A DNA stretch of 53,941 bases, taken from the NCBI GenBank assembly GCA_029866155.1, contig JARWZW010000014.1, positions 1 to 53,941 of the forward strand, given 5' to 3'. Below, piece after piece: positions 42,236 to 52,330 of the stretch (positions are counted from its first letter, which is position 1; each line of letters starts with the position of its first letter). The notes beneath the pieces are model-generated. The model worked only from the letters and a program-made list of their open reading frames with translations, searched no databases and was not told where the DNA came from. A program made the position numbers and the translations under genes. This stretch comes from Caulobacter sp. GTDB lineage: Bacteria; Pseudomonadota; Alphaproteobacteria; Caulobacterales; Caulobacteraceae.

Positions 42236-42793
42236 ATGACCGAGCCCCTGGAATCCGTCACCAGGCTTGCGGACAGAAGCCTGCTGCTGCTGGACGATGA
42301 TGCGCCCCTGCGCACCCGCCTCGGCCGCGCCCTGGAACAGAGGGGCTTCGAGGTGACCCTGACGGGCAGTGTGGCCGAGGCCGCCGCGGAAGCCGTCCGT
42401 CAACCGCCCGCCTTCGCCGTCATCGACCTGAAGCTGGAGGATGGCTCGGGCCTGAAGGCCGTCAGCACCATCCGCGAGGTCCGGCCCGAATCCCGCATCA
42501 TCATGCTGACCGGCTATGGAAACATCGCCACCGCCGTGGCGGCTGTGAAGGCGGGGGCTATCGACTACCTGGCCAAGCCGGCCGACGCCGACGATGTCGT
42601 CCGCGCCCTGATGGCTCAGTCTGGCGAGGCGCCGGTGCCGCCCGAAAAACCGATGAGCGCCGACCGGGTCCGCTGGGAACATATCCAGCGGATCTATGAA
42701 CTTTGCGAGCACAATGTCTCGGAAACCGCCCGCCGCCTGTCCATGCATAGACGCACCCTGCAACGCATCCTGGCCAAGCGGGCGCCGCGGTAG
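42236..42793 (+). CDS. regA: Response regulator RegA/PrrA (ActR) family
   Basis: A 185-residue regulator: receiver with LLLLDDDAPLRTRLGRAL, phospho-Asp near residue 64 in FAVIDLKLEDGSG, IIMLTGYGNIATAV and YLAKPAD. A proline-rich linker follows, then a Fis-type helix-turn-helix NVSETARRLSMHRRTLQRIL that is nearly invariant in RegA. The length equals that of known RegA proteins. ATG 42236 was chosen by family N-terminus; the frame extends upstream to 42032 without similarity. Its partner regB lies just upstream. The 42794-42933 stretch after it holds an inverted-repeat element. Confidence 0.95.
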   Translation: MTEPLESVTRLADRSLLLLDDDAPLRTRLGRALEQRGFEVTLTGSVAEAAAEAVRQPPAFAVIDLKLEDGSGLKAVSTIREVRPESRIIMLTGYGNIATAVAAVKAGAIDYLAKPADADDVVRALMAQSGEAPVPPEKPMSADRVRWEHIQRIYELCEHNVSETARRLSMHRRTLQRILAKRAPR

Positions 42794-42803
42794 ACTTTCT
42801 CTA

Positions 42804-42926
42804 TCCCTCCCCTTCATGGGGAGGCCGCGCGAAAGCGCGACGGGTGGGGATGTCAAACGTCGCCAGTCCATTGATGGAGAGCCCCCGCCCGGCCCTTCGG
42901 GCCACCCTCCCCATGAAGGGGAGGGA
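42804..42926. repeat. Intergenic element with 21-bp perfect inverted ends
   Basis: Arm 42804-42824 (TCCCTCCCCTTC then ATGGGGAGG) is the exact reverse complement of 42906-42926. Inside lie GCGCGAAAGCGC and GGCCCTTCGGGCC hairpins. No ORF fits inside. It has the form of a small miniature element and adjoins a DUF559-like remnant. Confidence 0.8.
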
Positions 42927-42933
42927 CCTGTCT

Positions 42934-43086
42934 TCACAGGACAGGGAGTCTGGCGCCGAGAGGCTGGAGAATCTGGTTGCAGACCCCTGCCAACTCCTCG
43001 TCGAGGCTTCGATTCCGTAGTCTCAAAACCGGAAACCCCTCCCTTTGCAGGACAGCGTCTCGAGCCTGATGATGCTGTTTCCGGGG
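42934..43086 (-). pseudogene. DUF559 (Vsr-like) endonuclease remnant
   Basis: Minus-strand frame reading RDAVLQREGFPVLRLRNRSL, then DEELAGVCNQILQPLGARL to a stop at 42934. This matches the C-terminal end of DUF559 endonuclease-domain proteins (pattern RDxxLxxxGFxVLRxxN). The catalytic centre is missing, and an N-terminal-like MRPGNSIIRLETL sits in another frame just upstream. It looks internally deleted. Lipocalin and mmcB genes follow. Confidence 0.45.
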
Positions 43087-43102
43087 CGCATCACCATGAC
43101 CC

Positions 43103-43543
43103 TCAGTCCCCAAGGGAGCGCATCGCCGCCAGGCGACCAAACGCGAGGATCAGGGCCTTTCGCCGGGCGGGAGCGAGGCGGCTGGCCGAAGCCTCCCGCA
43201 GCACCGCCCCGCCAAAGCCGTCTGCGACGATCAGGCCTGGCTCCCGCGGCAGCAGGGCCTGGGGAAACTCGGGCCCGACCGCGAAATAGAAGCTGTCGCA
43301 ATAGGGCAGATAGTCCCCCCATTTGCGGTCGCAGAGATAGTCTTCCGGGCTGGACTTGACCTCGACGATCAGGATCTCGCCCCGGGGACCCAGGGCCATG
43401 AGATCGGCCCGCCGGCCATTGGGCAGCCCGACCTCGGCCACCGGGGCATGCCCAAGGGCCACCAGCAGGCGCGCAGCCCCGCGGGTTACGGCCTGGGTGA
43501 CCTGGGGCCGACCGGTCGGGACAAGGGTGAGAAGCGCCTCCAC
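43103..43543 (-). CDS. mmcB: MmcB-family DNA repair protein
   Basis: A 146-residue protein of the MmcB family, a PD-(D/E)XK-like fold. The motif path is QAVTRGAARLLVALGHAPVA, VGLPNGRRADLMALGP, ILIVEVKSSPEDYLCDRKWG and DYLPYCDSFYFAVGPEFP; the Asp, Glu and Lys form the likely nuclease core. In Caulobacter mmcB is a LexA-controlled gene for tolerance of mitomycin C and UV damage. GTG 43543 is preferred over ATG 43654 because a promoter with a LexA box ends six bases before it and the longer form would overlap the lipocalin gene. The transcript may be nearly leaderless. Confidence 0.85.
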   Translation of the reverse strand: MEALLTLVPTGRPQVTQAVTRGAARLLVALGHAPVAEVGLPNGRRADLMALGPRGEILIVEVKSSPEDYLCDRKWGDYLPYCDSFYFAVGPEFPQALLPREPGLIVADGFGGAVLREASASRLAPARRKALILAFGRLAAMRSLGD

Positions 43544-43549
43544 AACCCA

Positions 43550-43578
43550 GTCTATGTTCCGGTTTCGTTCGGGGTCAA
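43550..43578 (-). promoter_or_regulatory. mmcB promoter with LexA (SOS) box
   Basis: On the minus strand TTGACC (43578-43573), 17 bases, ATAGAC (43555-43550). The spacer contains GAAC-N7-GAAC, read on the plus strand as GTTC (43556-43559), seven bases, GTTC (43567-43570). This is the alphaproteobacterial LexA box, placed so that bound LexA blocks polymerase. Confidence 0.75.
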
Positions 43579-43604
43579 GCCCTGAGGCCGGATCAGCACA
43601 GGAC

Positions 43605-44132
43605 TCAGGCCGGCGGCTGCCTTGGCTGTTCCAGCCGCGCCACATTGTAGCCAAGGGCGTTGATATGGGCGAGGGCGGCGGCCTTGGCCGCCGGCGCCAT
43701 GACAGGCCGGCGCGACATCAGCCAGACATAGTTGCCGCCAGGCGTGGCCATCACCACCCAGCTCTGGTCCGCAGCGCTGTCTAGGATCCAATATTCCTGA
43801 CTGACCACGCCGAAGAAGTTCATCCGGAACTTGGCGTTTCCGGACTCCGGCACGATGGAGCCCCGGGCCCGCCAGACCTTGGGGGCGCCGGCGGGCGATC
43901 CCTTCCGGCAGATCTGCACCATGTCATAGCGCCCGCCGCCGCCGCCGGTGAACTGGCTGGTCGGGGCGTGGCAGTCCTTCTGGGTGCTGTTGGGCGTCCG
44001 GGCGATCTCGTACCAGGTTCCGGAATAGAAACCGATGGAGATGGGGTGGGCCGGCTGGGGGGCGGCGGCCTGGACGGGCAGGACGGCGAGGCCAAGGGTC
44101 GCCGCACCGGCAAGGGCGGGAAGGACTTTCAT
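43605..44132 (-). CDS. Lipocalin family protein
   Basis: A 175-residue exported protein. The signal peptide spans about 1-23 and ends AQAA-like VQAAAP; it has no lipobox Cys at the cleavage site. The lipocalin signature GFYSGTWYEIARTPNSTQKD (GxW motif) follows, then GGRYDMVQICRKGSP and SVVPESGNAKF-type strands. The C-terminal YWILDSAADQSWVVMATPGG segment fits the Blc/apolipoprotein-D group. These proteins bind lipids or membrane breakdown products. ATG 44132 starts the signal peptide; the longer frame to 44183 lacks family similarity. mmcB lies downstream with its own promoter inside the gap. Confidence 0.85.
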   Translation of the reverse strand: MKVLPALAGAATLGLAVLPVQAAAPQPAHPISIGFYSGTWYEIARTPNSTQKDCHAPTSQFTGGGGGRYDMVQICRKGSPAGAPKVWRARGSIVPESGNAKFRMNFFGVVSQEYWILDSAADQSWVVMATPGGNYVWLMSRRPVMAPAAKAAALAHINALGYNVARLEQPRQPPA

Positions 44133-44184
44133 GACCCGCATTCTAGTCCGGAAGGCACGAATTTCAAAACACCCCAAAAGCAAA

Positions 44185-44208
44185 CGCCCCGCCGGTGAGG
44201 GCGGGGCG
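44185..44208 (-). terminator. Terminator of the R2-like diiron gene
   Basis: CGCCCCGCC (44185-44193) pairs with GGCGGGGCG (44200-44208), loop GGTGAG. On the minus strand a TTTGCTTTT tract follows. It sits 29 bases after the stop of the gene at 44237-45361. Confidence 0.75.
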
Positions 44209-44236
44209 CTGTCCGGGATTTCAGTCCGAAGCCTGA

Positions 44237-45361
44237 TTATTCGGCAGCGATGCTGATCGCCTCGACACGGCCCTTGAAGTTGATGGTCTGGAGGTAACGG
44301 ATGCCTTCTTCGGCAATATCGTCGCCAACCATGCGGTCGCCCTCGGCCTTCAGCTCTTCCATGTCGACATACATGGCGTAGAAGGCGCGGGTGCGGTCGG
44401 TGATGATGCCGGCGTTGAGCAGGGTCTTCACCAGGACGCGGAAGATGTTGGTCTGCTCGCGCATGTTCTCGCGACGGATCTCGTCGGTCATGATCATGGC
44501 GAACTCGGCGATCACCTTGTCGGGGTCCAGGCCGAAGGACTCATAGAGGTCCCGCTGCTGGGTGGGCCCAACCAGGTTGAACAGCACCGCCTGGAAGCAA
44601 TGGGCGGCCCAGTCCTCGATGATGGCATGCTCTTCCGCCGACAGCTTGGGCACCGTGCGGTCGGCCCAGATCTTGCCGAACTTGTGGTGGAAGGCCTCGT
44701 CGGTCATGACCAGCTGCAGCAGCTTCTTGCCGAGCGGATCATTGATGCTGTTGAACAGACTGGCGAAGGCGCCCATGGCCAGGCCCTCGACCAGCATCTG
44801 CATGCCGATGATCTTCTTGTAGACCTCCGGGGCGTCGATGATCTCGACCAGCAGGGTCTTCAGGGTCGGACCGCATTCCACCGGACGGCCCCAGCGGGCC
44901 TTGATGTACTTGGCGAAGGCCGTGACGTGACGGGCTTCCTCGCGGGTCTGGTTGGCGGCGTATTCCTGGGCGCCCTGGTCCTTGAGCACATGGCAGAGGC
45001 TGGCCGACAGGTTGAGCGCGCCCTGTTCGCCATGCAGGATCGAGGAGAAGATGCGAAGGGTGCTTTGATTGATGAAGCGAATGCGCTCCTTGGGGTCCGA
45101 CAGGTGGTTGGAGACATAGTCGGTGCTGAGAGCGACCACGAACTCCTCAGGCACCAGGGCCTGGTTTTCCATGTCGAAGGGCTCGTCGAAATCGATATAG
45201 GCCTTGTCCAGCGGATCCCAGAAATGGTCATGGGTGGCGCTGATGATCTTGTCGAAAGCGGTCGAGCGGTTGTTGTAGCGGTCGAGTTCGAGCATCGACT
45301 CGAAGTCGTTGGGCGCCACCGCATCGTACATGGCGTCTTTGGTGATGTTCTTGTCAGTCAT
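44237..45361 (-). CDS. Ferritin-like (R2-like) diiron carboxylate protein
   Basis: A 374-residue helical protein with the complete diiron ligand pattern of class I ferritin-like oxidases: E112 in LHGEQGALNL, E142xxH145 in REEARHV, E192 in MLVEGLAMG and E222xxH225 in DEAFHHKF. The spacing (30, 50, 30 residues) resembles ribonucleotide reductase R2, AurF and acyl-ACP desaturases. The rest does not look like classical NrdB, and no radical-site context was identified, so an oxygenase or oxidase with an unknown substrate is likely. It is divergent from acs across 185 bases and ends in a strong terminator. Confidence 0.8.
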   Translation of the reverse strand: MTDKNITKDAMYDAVAPNDFESMLELDRYNNRSTAFDKIISATHDHFWDPLDKAYIDFDEPFDMENQALVPEEFVVALSTDYVSNHLSDPKERIRFINQSTLRIFSSILHGEQGALNLSASLCHVLKDQGAQEYAANQTREEARHVTAFAKYIKARWGRPVECGPTLKTLLVEIIDAPEVYKKIIGMQMLVEGLAMGAFASLFNSINDPLGKKLLQLVMTDEAFHHKFGKIWADRTVPKLSAEEHAIIEDWAAHCFQAVLFNLVGPTQQRDLYESFGLDPDKVIAEFAMIMTDEIRRENMREQTNIFRVLVKTLLNAGIITDRTRAFYAMYVDMEELKAEGDRMVGDDIAEEGIRYLQTINFKGRVEAISIAAE

Positions 45362-45546
45362 CGCGCTTCATCCTCCGGCCAAAACGGGTCGAGCCCTGGA
45401 CGGGCCTCTGAACTCTCGACGCAGTTGTCCACATCCCGAGGGGACCGTCAAGTGAAACTGACGGAGGCGTCACCTTTGCTGGGTCCTTGGCTTGCGGGTT
45501 CCTCGGTTCCAGAGCTTGCACCCCCGGGGCCGAACCGCTTACTGCC

Positions 45547-47511
<1,965 letters not shown>

Positions 47512-47514
47512 TCA

Positions 47515-48006
47515 ATGGCCGGGAGCCCGCCCTGCGCCAGGGCCTTCCAGACCATTCTGGTTTCCGGGCCGGGCGGGGCGGTGCTGGCCCCCCTGCCTTT
47601 TGACCCGGCCGATATCTGGGGGCTACGCCTCGTCTATCATCTGGCTGGAAAACTGAACGGAATGGACTGGCGGGGGGTCCCGGAAGAGATCAGAGGCGAC
47701 TGGGCCCTGCGGCTGGGCCCGGCCTGGCGTCGAGACTGCGGCCTGGGCGCCGGGGACCGGGTCGATGTGATCCTCGCGCTCGAAGGTCCACAGCGGGCCG
47801 GGCTGGCGCAGGACATCCAGGCCGCCCTCGAGGCCCGTCCGGAGGCCAGCGGCTTCTTCGACGAGATCGCCCAGTTCTACCGCACGGCCTATGTGAAATG
47901 GATCGAAGCGACCCGCCGCAGCCCGGAAAAACGGGCCGAACGGATCGCCATGGTCGTTGAGCTTCTGGCCGACCGGCAGAAGCAACGACCCGCCAAACCG
48001 GATTGA
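47515..48006 (+). CDS. DUF1905/YdeI-type protein
   Basis: A 163-residue protein. The N-terminal half fits DUF1905 (FDPADIWG, WRGVPEEIRGDWALRLGPAW, GLGAGDRVDVILALEGPQ), a small beta-barrel. The C-terminal half is the bacteriocin-protection YdeI/OmpD-associated helix set (ALEARPEASGFFDEIAQFYR, KWIEATRRSPEKRAERIAMV). Family functions are not established at the molecular level. It starts three bases after the acs stop and is probably co-transcribed with it by read-through. A second YdeI-type gene lies at 51702. Confidence 0.8.
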   Translation: MAGSPPCARAFQTILVSGPGGAVLAPLPFDPADIWGLRLVYHLAGKLNGMDWRGVPEEIRGDWALRLGPAWRRDCGLGAGDRVDVILALEGPQRAGLAQDIQAALEARPEASGFFDEIAQFYRTAYVKWIEATRRSPEKRAERIAMVVELLADRQKQRPAKPD

Positions 48007-48076
48007 GCCGGCCCAGCCCGGGGCAAAATCAACGGGCAGGGGTTCCGCCAGACCATAAACCGGATAGCGTGGGTCC

Positions 48077-48592
48077 GTGTTCGCCCTGCTGATCATGTCC
48101 CTCGCCGCCAGTGCGGTCTATGCCGAGGTCGCGGCCGACCCCGACGGCAATGCCGGTGTGGTGCGAGGCCGGGTCGATATCGACGCCCCGCCCGGCGTGG
48201 TCTGGGCGGTGATCCGCGATTGCCGCCTGGCCCGGCGCATGGCGCCGGCGGTCCAGAGCTGCCGGGTGTTGGAACGGGGTCCTGACCAGGCCTGGGACGT
48301 CCGGGAAATGGTGGTCCAGCCGCCCCTGGTGCCCGCCTTCCGCTCGGTGTTCCGTTCTGACTATGAGCCGCTCAAGACCATCCGCTTCCGCTGCACCGAC
48401 GGGGACATCAAGATGTGCGAGGGCGAGTGGCGGCTAACCTTGCTGCAGAGCGGCGGTACGAGGGTAAGCTACATCAACCGCGCCACATCGCCCTATCCCG
48501 TACCCCCGGCCCTGGCCCGGGCGGTCATGAAGAATGACGTGACCCTGGCCCTCAAGGCGCTCCGGCGGGAAAGTCTGGCGGCCCGGCGCTGA
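48077..48592 (+). CDS. Exported SRPBCC (START-like) protein
   Basis: A 171-residue protein starting with GTG and a short signal peptide (MFALLIMSLAASAVYA). The mature part has the SRPBCC pattern: VRGRVDIDAPPGVVWAVIRD, CRLARRMAPAVQSCRVLERG, WDVREMVVQPPLVPAFRSVF and GTRVSYINRATSPYPVP, ending in a basic helix. Family members bind hydrophobic ligands in a helix-grip fold; some are polyketide cyclases, but no enzyme function can be inferred. It lies alone between the YdeI-type gene and an HAD phosphatase. Confidence 0.78.
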   Translation: MFALLIMSLAASAVYAEVAADPDGNAGVVRGRVDIDAPPGVVWAVIRDCRLARRMAPAVQSCRVLERGPDQAWDVREMVVQPPLVPAFRSVFRSDYEPLKTIRFRCTDGDIKMCEGEWRLTLLQSGGTRVSYINRATSPYPVPPALARAVMKNDVTLALKALRRESLAARR

Positions 48593-48636
48593 GCCCGGAC
48601 TTTGTCCTGTCACCAACGACGGGTTAGAACCTCGAC

Positions 48637-49308
48637 ATGTTCGACGCCGTCATCTTCGACGCCGACGGGGTCCTGCTGGATTCCGAGGTCATCTATCACG
48701 CCATCGAACGGGCCGTTCTGGCGGAGATCGGCCTGGACTACAGTCCGATCGAATACCGGCAGCAGTTCATGGGCCTGCACCAGACGACCTATGTGGCGGC
48801 CCTTGAGGCCGATAGCCGCAGCCGCCTGGGCCGGCCTCTGCCAGCGGATTTCCTGACCCGGCTCCGGGCGGAGACCCGGATCGCCTGCGACGCCCGGCTG
48901 ACCCCGGTCGAGGGCGCCCATGAGGCAGTCTCCGCCGTCCGCTTGCCCCGCGCCGTGGCCAGCAGTTCGGAAACAGAGGCCCTTGAGCGCAAGCTGACCC
49001 GGACGGGACTGGCCCCGCTGTTTGGACGCCACATCTATTCCGCCGACCTGGTGGCGGCCGGAAAGCCGCACCCGGACATCTACCTCCATGCCGCCGCCGC
49101 CCTGGAGGTCGCGCCCCGCCGATGCCTGGCCATCGAGGACAGCCTGAACGGGGTCCGCTCGGCCCTGGCGGCCGGCATGACGGTCTGGGGGTTTGTCGGG
49201 GGCGGCCATCTGGACGCCTCTGCTGCGGCCGGCCTGAGCGAGGGGGGTGCGACCCGGGTGGTTCACAGCTGGGCCGAAGCGAAGGACTTGCTGGCCGCCA
49301 TCGGTTGA
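48637..49308 (+). CDS. HAD-superfamily phosphatase
   Basis: A 223-residue haloacid-dehalogenase family hydrolase. Motif I FDADGVLLDSEV has the nucleophile Asp, motif II ASSSETEALERKL the Ser, and motif III/IV KPHPDIYLHAAAALEV and CLAIEDSLNGVRSALAAGM the Lys and Asp residues. A helical cap (about 15-85) places it with the GmhB/phosphoglycolate/beta-phosphoglucomutase group; the substrate is unknown. It is followed by lysK after 32 bases. Confidence 0.9.
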   Translation: MFDAVIFDADGVLLDSEVIYHAIERAVLAEIGLDYSPIEYRQQFMGLHQTTYVAALEADSRSRLGRPLPADFLTRLRAETRIACDARLTPVEGAHEAVSAVRLPRAVASSSETEALERKLTRTGLAPLFGRHIYSADLVAAGKPHPDIYLHAAAALEVAPRRCLAIEDSLNGVRSALAAGMTVWGFVGGGHLDASAAAGLSEGGATRVVHSWAEAKDLLAAIG

Positions 49309-49340
49309 CCCCGGCGCCCTTGGGCCTGTATCGCCCATCC

Positions 49341-50996
49341 ATGTTTCAGGGACTGTCACCACTCGCCCGCGACGCCAAGGCCTGGCCCTTCGAGCAGGCG
49401 CGCAATCTTCTGACCCGGATCCTGCGGGTCCGGCTGACCGACGGCGAGCGCGATCTGGCCGCCACCCTGATCGGGTCCGGCAAGGCGGCGGAGGCCGTGG
49501 CCAGCCTCCCGGCCCTGGCCCGGCCGGTGATCCTGGAGACCGGCTATGGCCCTTCGGGCCTGCCGCACCTGGGCACTTTCCAGGAAGTGGCGCGGACCAC
49601 CATGGTGCGGGCCGCCTTCCGCAGCCTGACCGATGACGCCATTCCCACCCGGCTGATCAGCTTCAGCGACGACATGGACGGCCTGCGCAAGGTTGCGCCC
49701 AACCTGCCCAACCAGGCTATGCTGGCCGAGGACATGGGCAAGCCCCTGACCGTGGTCCGCGATCCCTTCGGCACCCATGACAGTTTCGGAGCTCATAACA
49801 ACGCCCGGCTCTGCGCCTTCCTCGACCAGTTCGGTTTCGACTACGAGTTCGTATCCTCCACCGACTGCTATCGCGGCGGGCGGTTCGACGAGACCCTGCT
49901 GATCGCCCTTGAACGGTTCGACGCCATCCAGAAGGTCATGCTGCCGACGCTTGGCGAGGAACGTCGGGCCACCTATTCGCCCTTCCTGCCGGTCAGCCCG
50001 ACCACCGGCCGGGTGCTCCAGGTCCCGACCCTGGAGCGCAATGTCGCAAAGGGAACCATCGTCTTCGAGGACGAAGACGGCAAGCGCAACGAGGTTCCCG
50101 TCACCGGCGGCCATGTGAAGATGCAGTGGAAGCCCGACTGGGCCATGCGCTGGACGGCGCTCGGCATCGACTACGAAATGAGCGGCAAGGACCTGATCGA
50201 CTCGGTCAAGGCTTCCAACCAGATCTGCAAGGCCCTGGGCGGGGTTCCGCCAGAGGGCTTCAACTACGAACTGTTCCTCGACGAGGACGGCCAGAAGATC
50301 TCCAAGACCAAGGGCAATGGCCTGACCATGGAGGAGTGGATGCGCTACGGCGCGCCCGAGAGCCTGGCCTATTACGTCTTCCAGAGCCCCAAGTCGGCCA
50401 AGAAGCTGTATTTCGACGTCATTCCCAAGGCGAGCGACGAGTATCTGCAGCAGCTGGACGCCTATCAGCGGCAGGAACCGGCCCAGCAGATCAACAATCC
50501 GGTCTGGCACGTCCATGGCGGCCAGCCGCCGGAGCAGGGCTCTCCGGTCAGTTTCAGCCTGATGCTGAACCTGGTCTCGGCCGCCGATGCGTCGGACAAG
50601 GCCATCCTCTGGGGGTTCCTGTCCCGCTACATCCCGGGCGCCTCGGCCGAGACCCAGCCCCTGCTCGACCGGCTTGCGGGCTTTGCGATCCACTACTACG
50701 AGGACTTCGTGAAGCCGAAGAAGGCCTTCCGCAGTCCGGACGACAGGGAACGGGCCGCCCTGCTGGACCTGCGGGCGCGGCTGGCCGCCCTGCCCGCAGA
50801 CTGCCAGGACGCCGAACTGATCCAGAACGAGGTCTATTCGGCCGGTAACGACGCCGGGTTCGATCCTCTGCGCAGCTGGTTCCAGGCCCTGTACGAGGTG
50901 CTGCTGGGCCAGAGCCAGGGCCCCCGGTTTGGCAGTTTCGCCGCCATTTTCGGCCTCACCCGCACCCTCGCCCTGATCGACGAGAAACTGGGATAG
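49341..50996 (+). CDS. lysK: Lysyl-tRNA synthetase, class I
   Basis: A 551-residue class I enzyme charging tRNA-Lys. HIGH-like motif GPSGLPHLGTF lies near residues 71-81 and the KMSKS-like motif DGQKISKTKGNGL near 316-328, with the family's DDMDGLRKVAPNLP and YEFVSSTDCYRGGRFDE segments. Most bacteria use the unrelated class II LysS; Alphaproteobacteria commonly use this archaeal-type enzyme, as here. The start is ATG 49341; the longer frame overlapping the phosphatase is not coding. Confidence 0.95.
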   Translation: MFQGLSPLARDAKAWPFEQARNLLTRILRVRLTDGERDLAATLIGSGKAAEAVASLPALARPVILETGYGPSGLPHLGTFQEVARTTMVRAAFRSLTDDAIPTRLISFSDDMDGLRKVAPNLPNQAMLAEDMGKPLTVVRDPFGTHDSFGAHNNARLCAFLDQFGFDYEFVSSTDCYRGGRFDETLLIALERFDAIQKVMLPTLGEERRATYSPFLPVSPTTGRVLQVPTLERNVAKGTIVFEDEDGKRNEVPVTGGHVKMQWKPDWAMRWTALGIDYEMSGKDLIDSVKASNQICKALGGVPPEGFNYELFLDEDGQKISKTKGNGLTMEEWMRYGAPESLAYYVFQSPKSAKKLYFDVIPKASDEYLQQLDAYQRQEPAQQINNPVWHVHGGQPPEQGSPVSFSLMLNLVSAADASDKAILWGFLSRYIPGASAETQPLLDRLAGFAIHYYEDFVKPKKAFRSPDDRERAALLDLRARLAALPADCQDAELIQNEVYSAGNDAGFDPLRSWFQALYEVLLGQSQGPRFGSFAAIFGLTRTLALIDEKLG

Positions 50997-51022
50997 GCGC
51001 GTGCGCCGGATGACCTGACCGC

Positions 51023-51688
51023 ATGAAAGCCCCGGCCCGAAAACGCCTCTCGCCGAAAGAACGCGCCAGGATCGCCGAGCTCTTCGAGCGGTTCTCGGCG
51101 GCCACGGCCGATCCGCGCACCGAACTGGTCTTCGATAACCCCTTCACCCTGGTGGTGGCCGTCGCCCTCTCGGCCCAGGCCACGGACGTCCAGGTCAACA
51201 AGGCCACGGCCCGGCTGTTCGCTGTCGCCGACACCCCGGAAAAGATGCTGGCCTTGGGCGAGGAGGGGCTCATTCCCCTGATCGCCTCCATAGGGCTGTT
51301 CCGGACAAAGGCCAAAAACGTCATCGCGCTGAGCCGCATCATCCTGGAACAGCATGGCGGCCAGACGCCCCTGACCCGGGACGCGCTGCAGGCCCTTCCG
51401 GGGGTCGGCCGCAAGACCGCCAGCGTCGTGCTCAATGAACTGGACATCGAACCGGCCGTCGCCGTGGACACCCATGTCTTCCGGGTGTCGCACCGGCTGA
51501 AACTGTCCCTTGCGGGGACCCCGGACAGGGTCGAGGCCGAGCTGATGGCCGTGATCCCCCAGCCCTGGCTGACCCGGGCCCACCATTGGCTGATCCTGCA
51601 CGGGCGCTATGTCTGCACAGCCCGCAAGCCAAGATGCATGGACTGCCCGGTCGGCGATCTCTGTCCGTCCAGGGAAGGGATCGCGTGA
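51023..51688 (+). CDS. nth: Endonuclease III
   Basis: Bifunctional DNA glycosylase/AP lyase of base excision repair, removing oxidised pyrimidines. The 221 residues contain the helix-hairpin-helix LPGVGRKTASVVL with the catalytic Lys, the Asp of VAVDTHVFRVSHRL, and the 4Fe-4S cluster loop C-x6-C-x2-C-x5-C at the C-terminus (YVCTARKPRCMDCPVGDLC). The first residues MKAPARKRLSPKERARIAEL are typical. It starts 26 bases after lysK and is convergent with the next gene. Confidence 0.96.
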   Translation: MKAPARKRLSPKERARIAELFERFSAATADPRTELVFDNPFTLVVAVALSAQATDVQVNKATARLFAVADTPEKMLALGEEGLIPLIASIGLFRTKAKNVIALSRIILEQHGGQTPLTRDALQALPGVGRKTASVVLNELDIEPAVAVDTHVFRVSHRLKLSLAGTPDRVEAELMAVIPQPWLTRAHHWLILHGRYVCTARKPRCMDCPVGDLCPSREGIA

Positions 51689-51701
51689 CCCGGCTGGAGC
51701 G

Positions 51702-52286
51702 CTACCCGTGCAGGGTCTCACCCCGCTCCAGCATCGCGACATAGTCGGCAATCTTGCGGGCCCTGGTCTCTGCGCGCTTGACCGCGCCAATCCGGTAGAG
51801 AATGGCGTAGCGGTTGGCTCCGGTCAGGCCGGCGAAGAAGGCTGCGGCCGCCGGGCTTGCCTCCAGGGCGGCCTTCAGGTCTTCGGGGACCTGGGCTTTG
51901 CTCGCCGGAGCATAGGCTGCGTCCCATCGCCCGTCAGCCCTGGCCTGATTGACCTGCTTCAGACCGGCGGGAAGAAACCGGCCCTCAGCAATGAGGGTTT
52001 CAGCACGGGCGCGGTTGACCTGTGACCACTTGCTGTGGGCCTTGCGAGGCGTGAAGCGGATCAGCCAGCTCTGCTCGTCATACCTGTCGAGCTGTCCATC
52101 GATCCAGCCCTGGCAAAGCGCAGCGTCAATCGCCTCGGCCCTGGTGAGGCTGCCCAACGGAGCGCCCTTCCTGGCGAAGCGAAGCCAGGCGCCCCGGGCG
52201 TCGGGCGCCTGTTGTCCGAGCCAGACCTCAAAATTCGATCGGGACTCGAACAGGATGATGGGAAGGCCGCTGCGGAATTCCGTCAT
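51702..52286 (-). CDS. YdeI/OmpD-associated family protein
   Basis: A 194-residue protein of the YdeI/OmdA family: GAWLRFARKGAPLGSLTRAE, AIDAALCQGWIDGQLDRYDE, SWLIRFTPRKAHSKWSQVNR, and a C-terminal helical domain FFAGLTGANRYAILYRIGAV, KRAETRARKIADYVAMLERG. Members are often called bacteriocin-protection proteins on slim evidence. It is a different subtype from the gene at 47515, lacking the DUF1905 barrel. Its 3' end lies 14 bases from the nth stop, so the two are convergent. Confidence 0.85.
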   Translation of the reverse strand: MTEFRSGLPIILFESRSNFEVWLGQQAPDARGAWLRFARKGAPLGSLTRAEAIDAALCQGWIDGQLDRYDEQSWLIRFTPRKAHSKWSQVNRARAETLIAEGRFLPAGLKQVNQARADGRWDAAYAPASKAQVPEDLKAALEASPAAAAFFAGLTGANRYAILYRIGAVKRAETRARKIADYVAMLERGETLHG

Positions 52287-52330
52287 TCGTCCAGCACCCG
52301 TTCGGGCGACACCGTCGTGACCCTTGCGGT

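Noticed and set aside
44237..45361. Ribonucleotide reductase beta subunit nrdB
   Set aside because: The diiron ligands fit, but the surrounding sequence differs from classical NrdB and no nrdA is nearby, so the broader R2-like call is safer.
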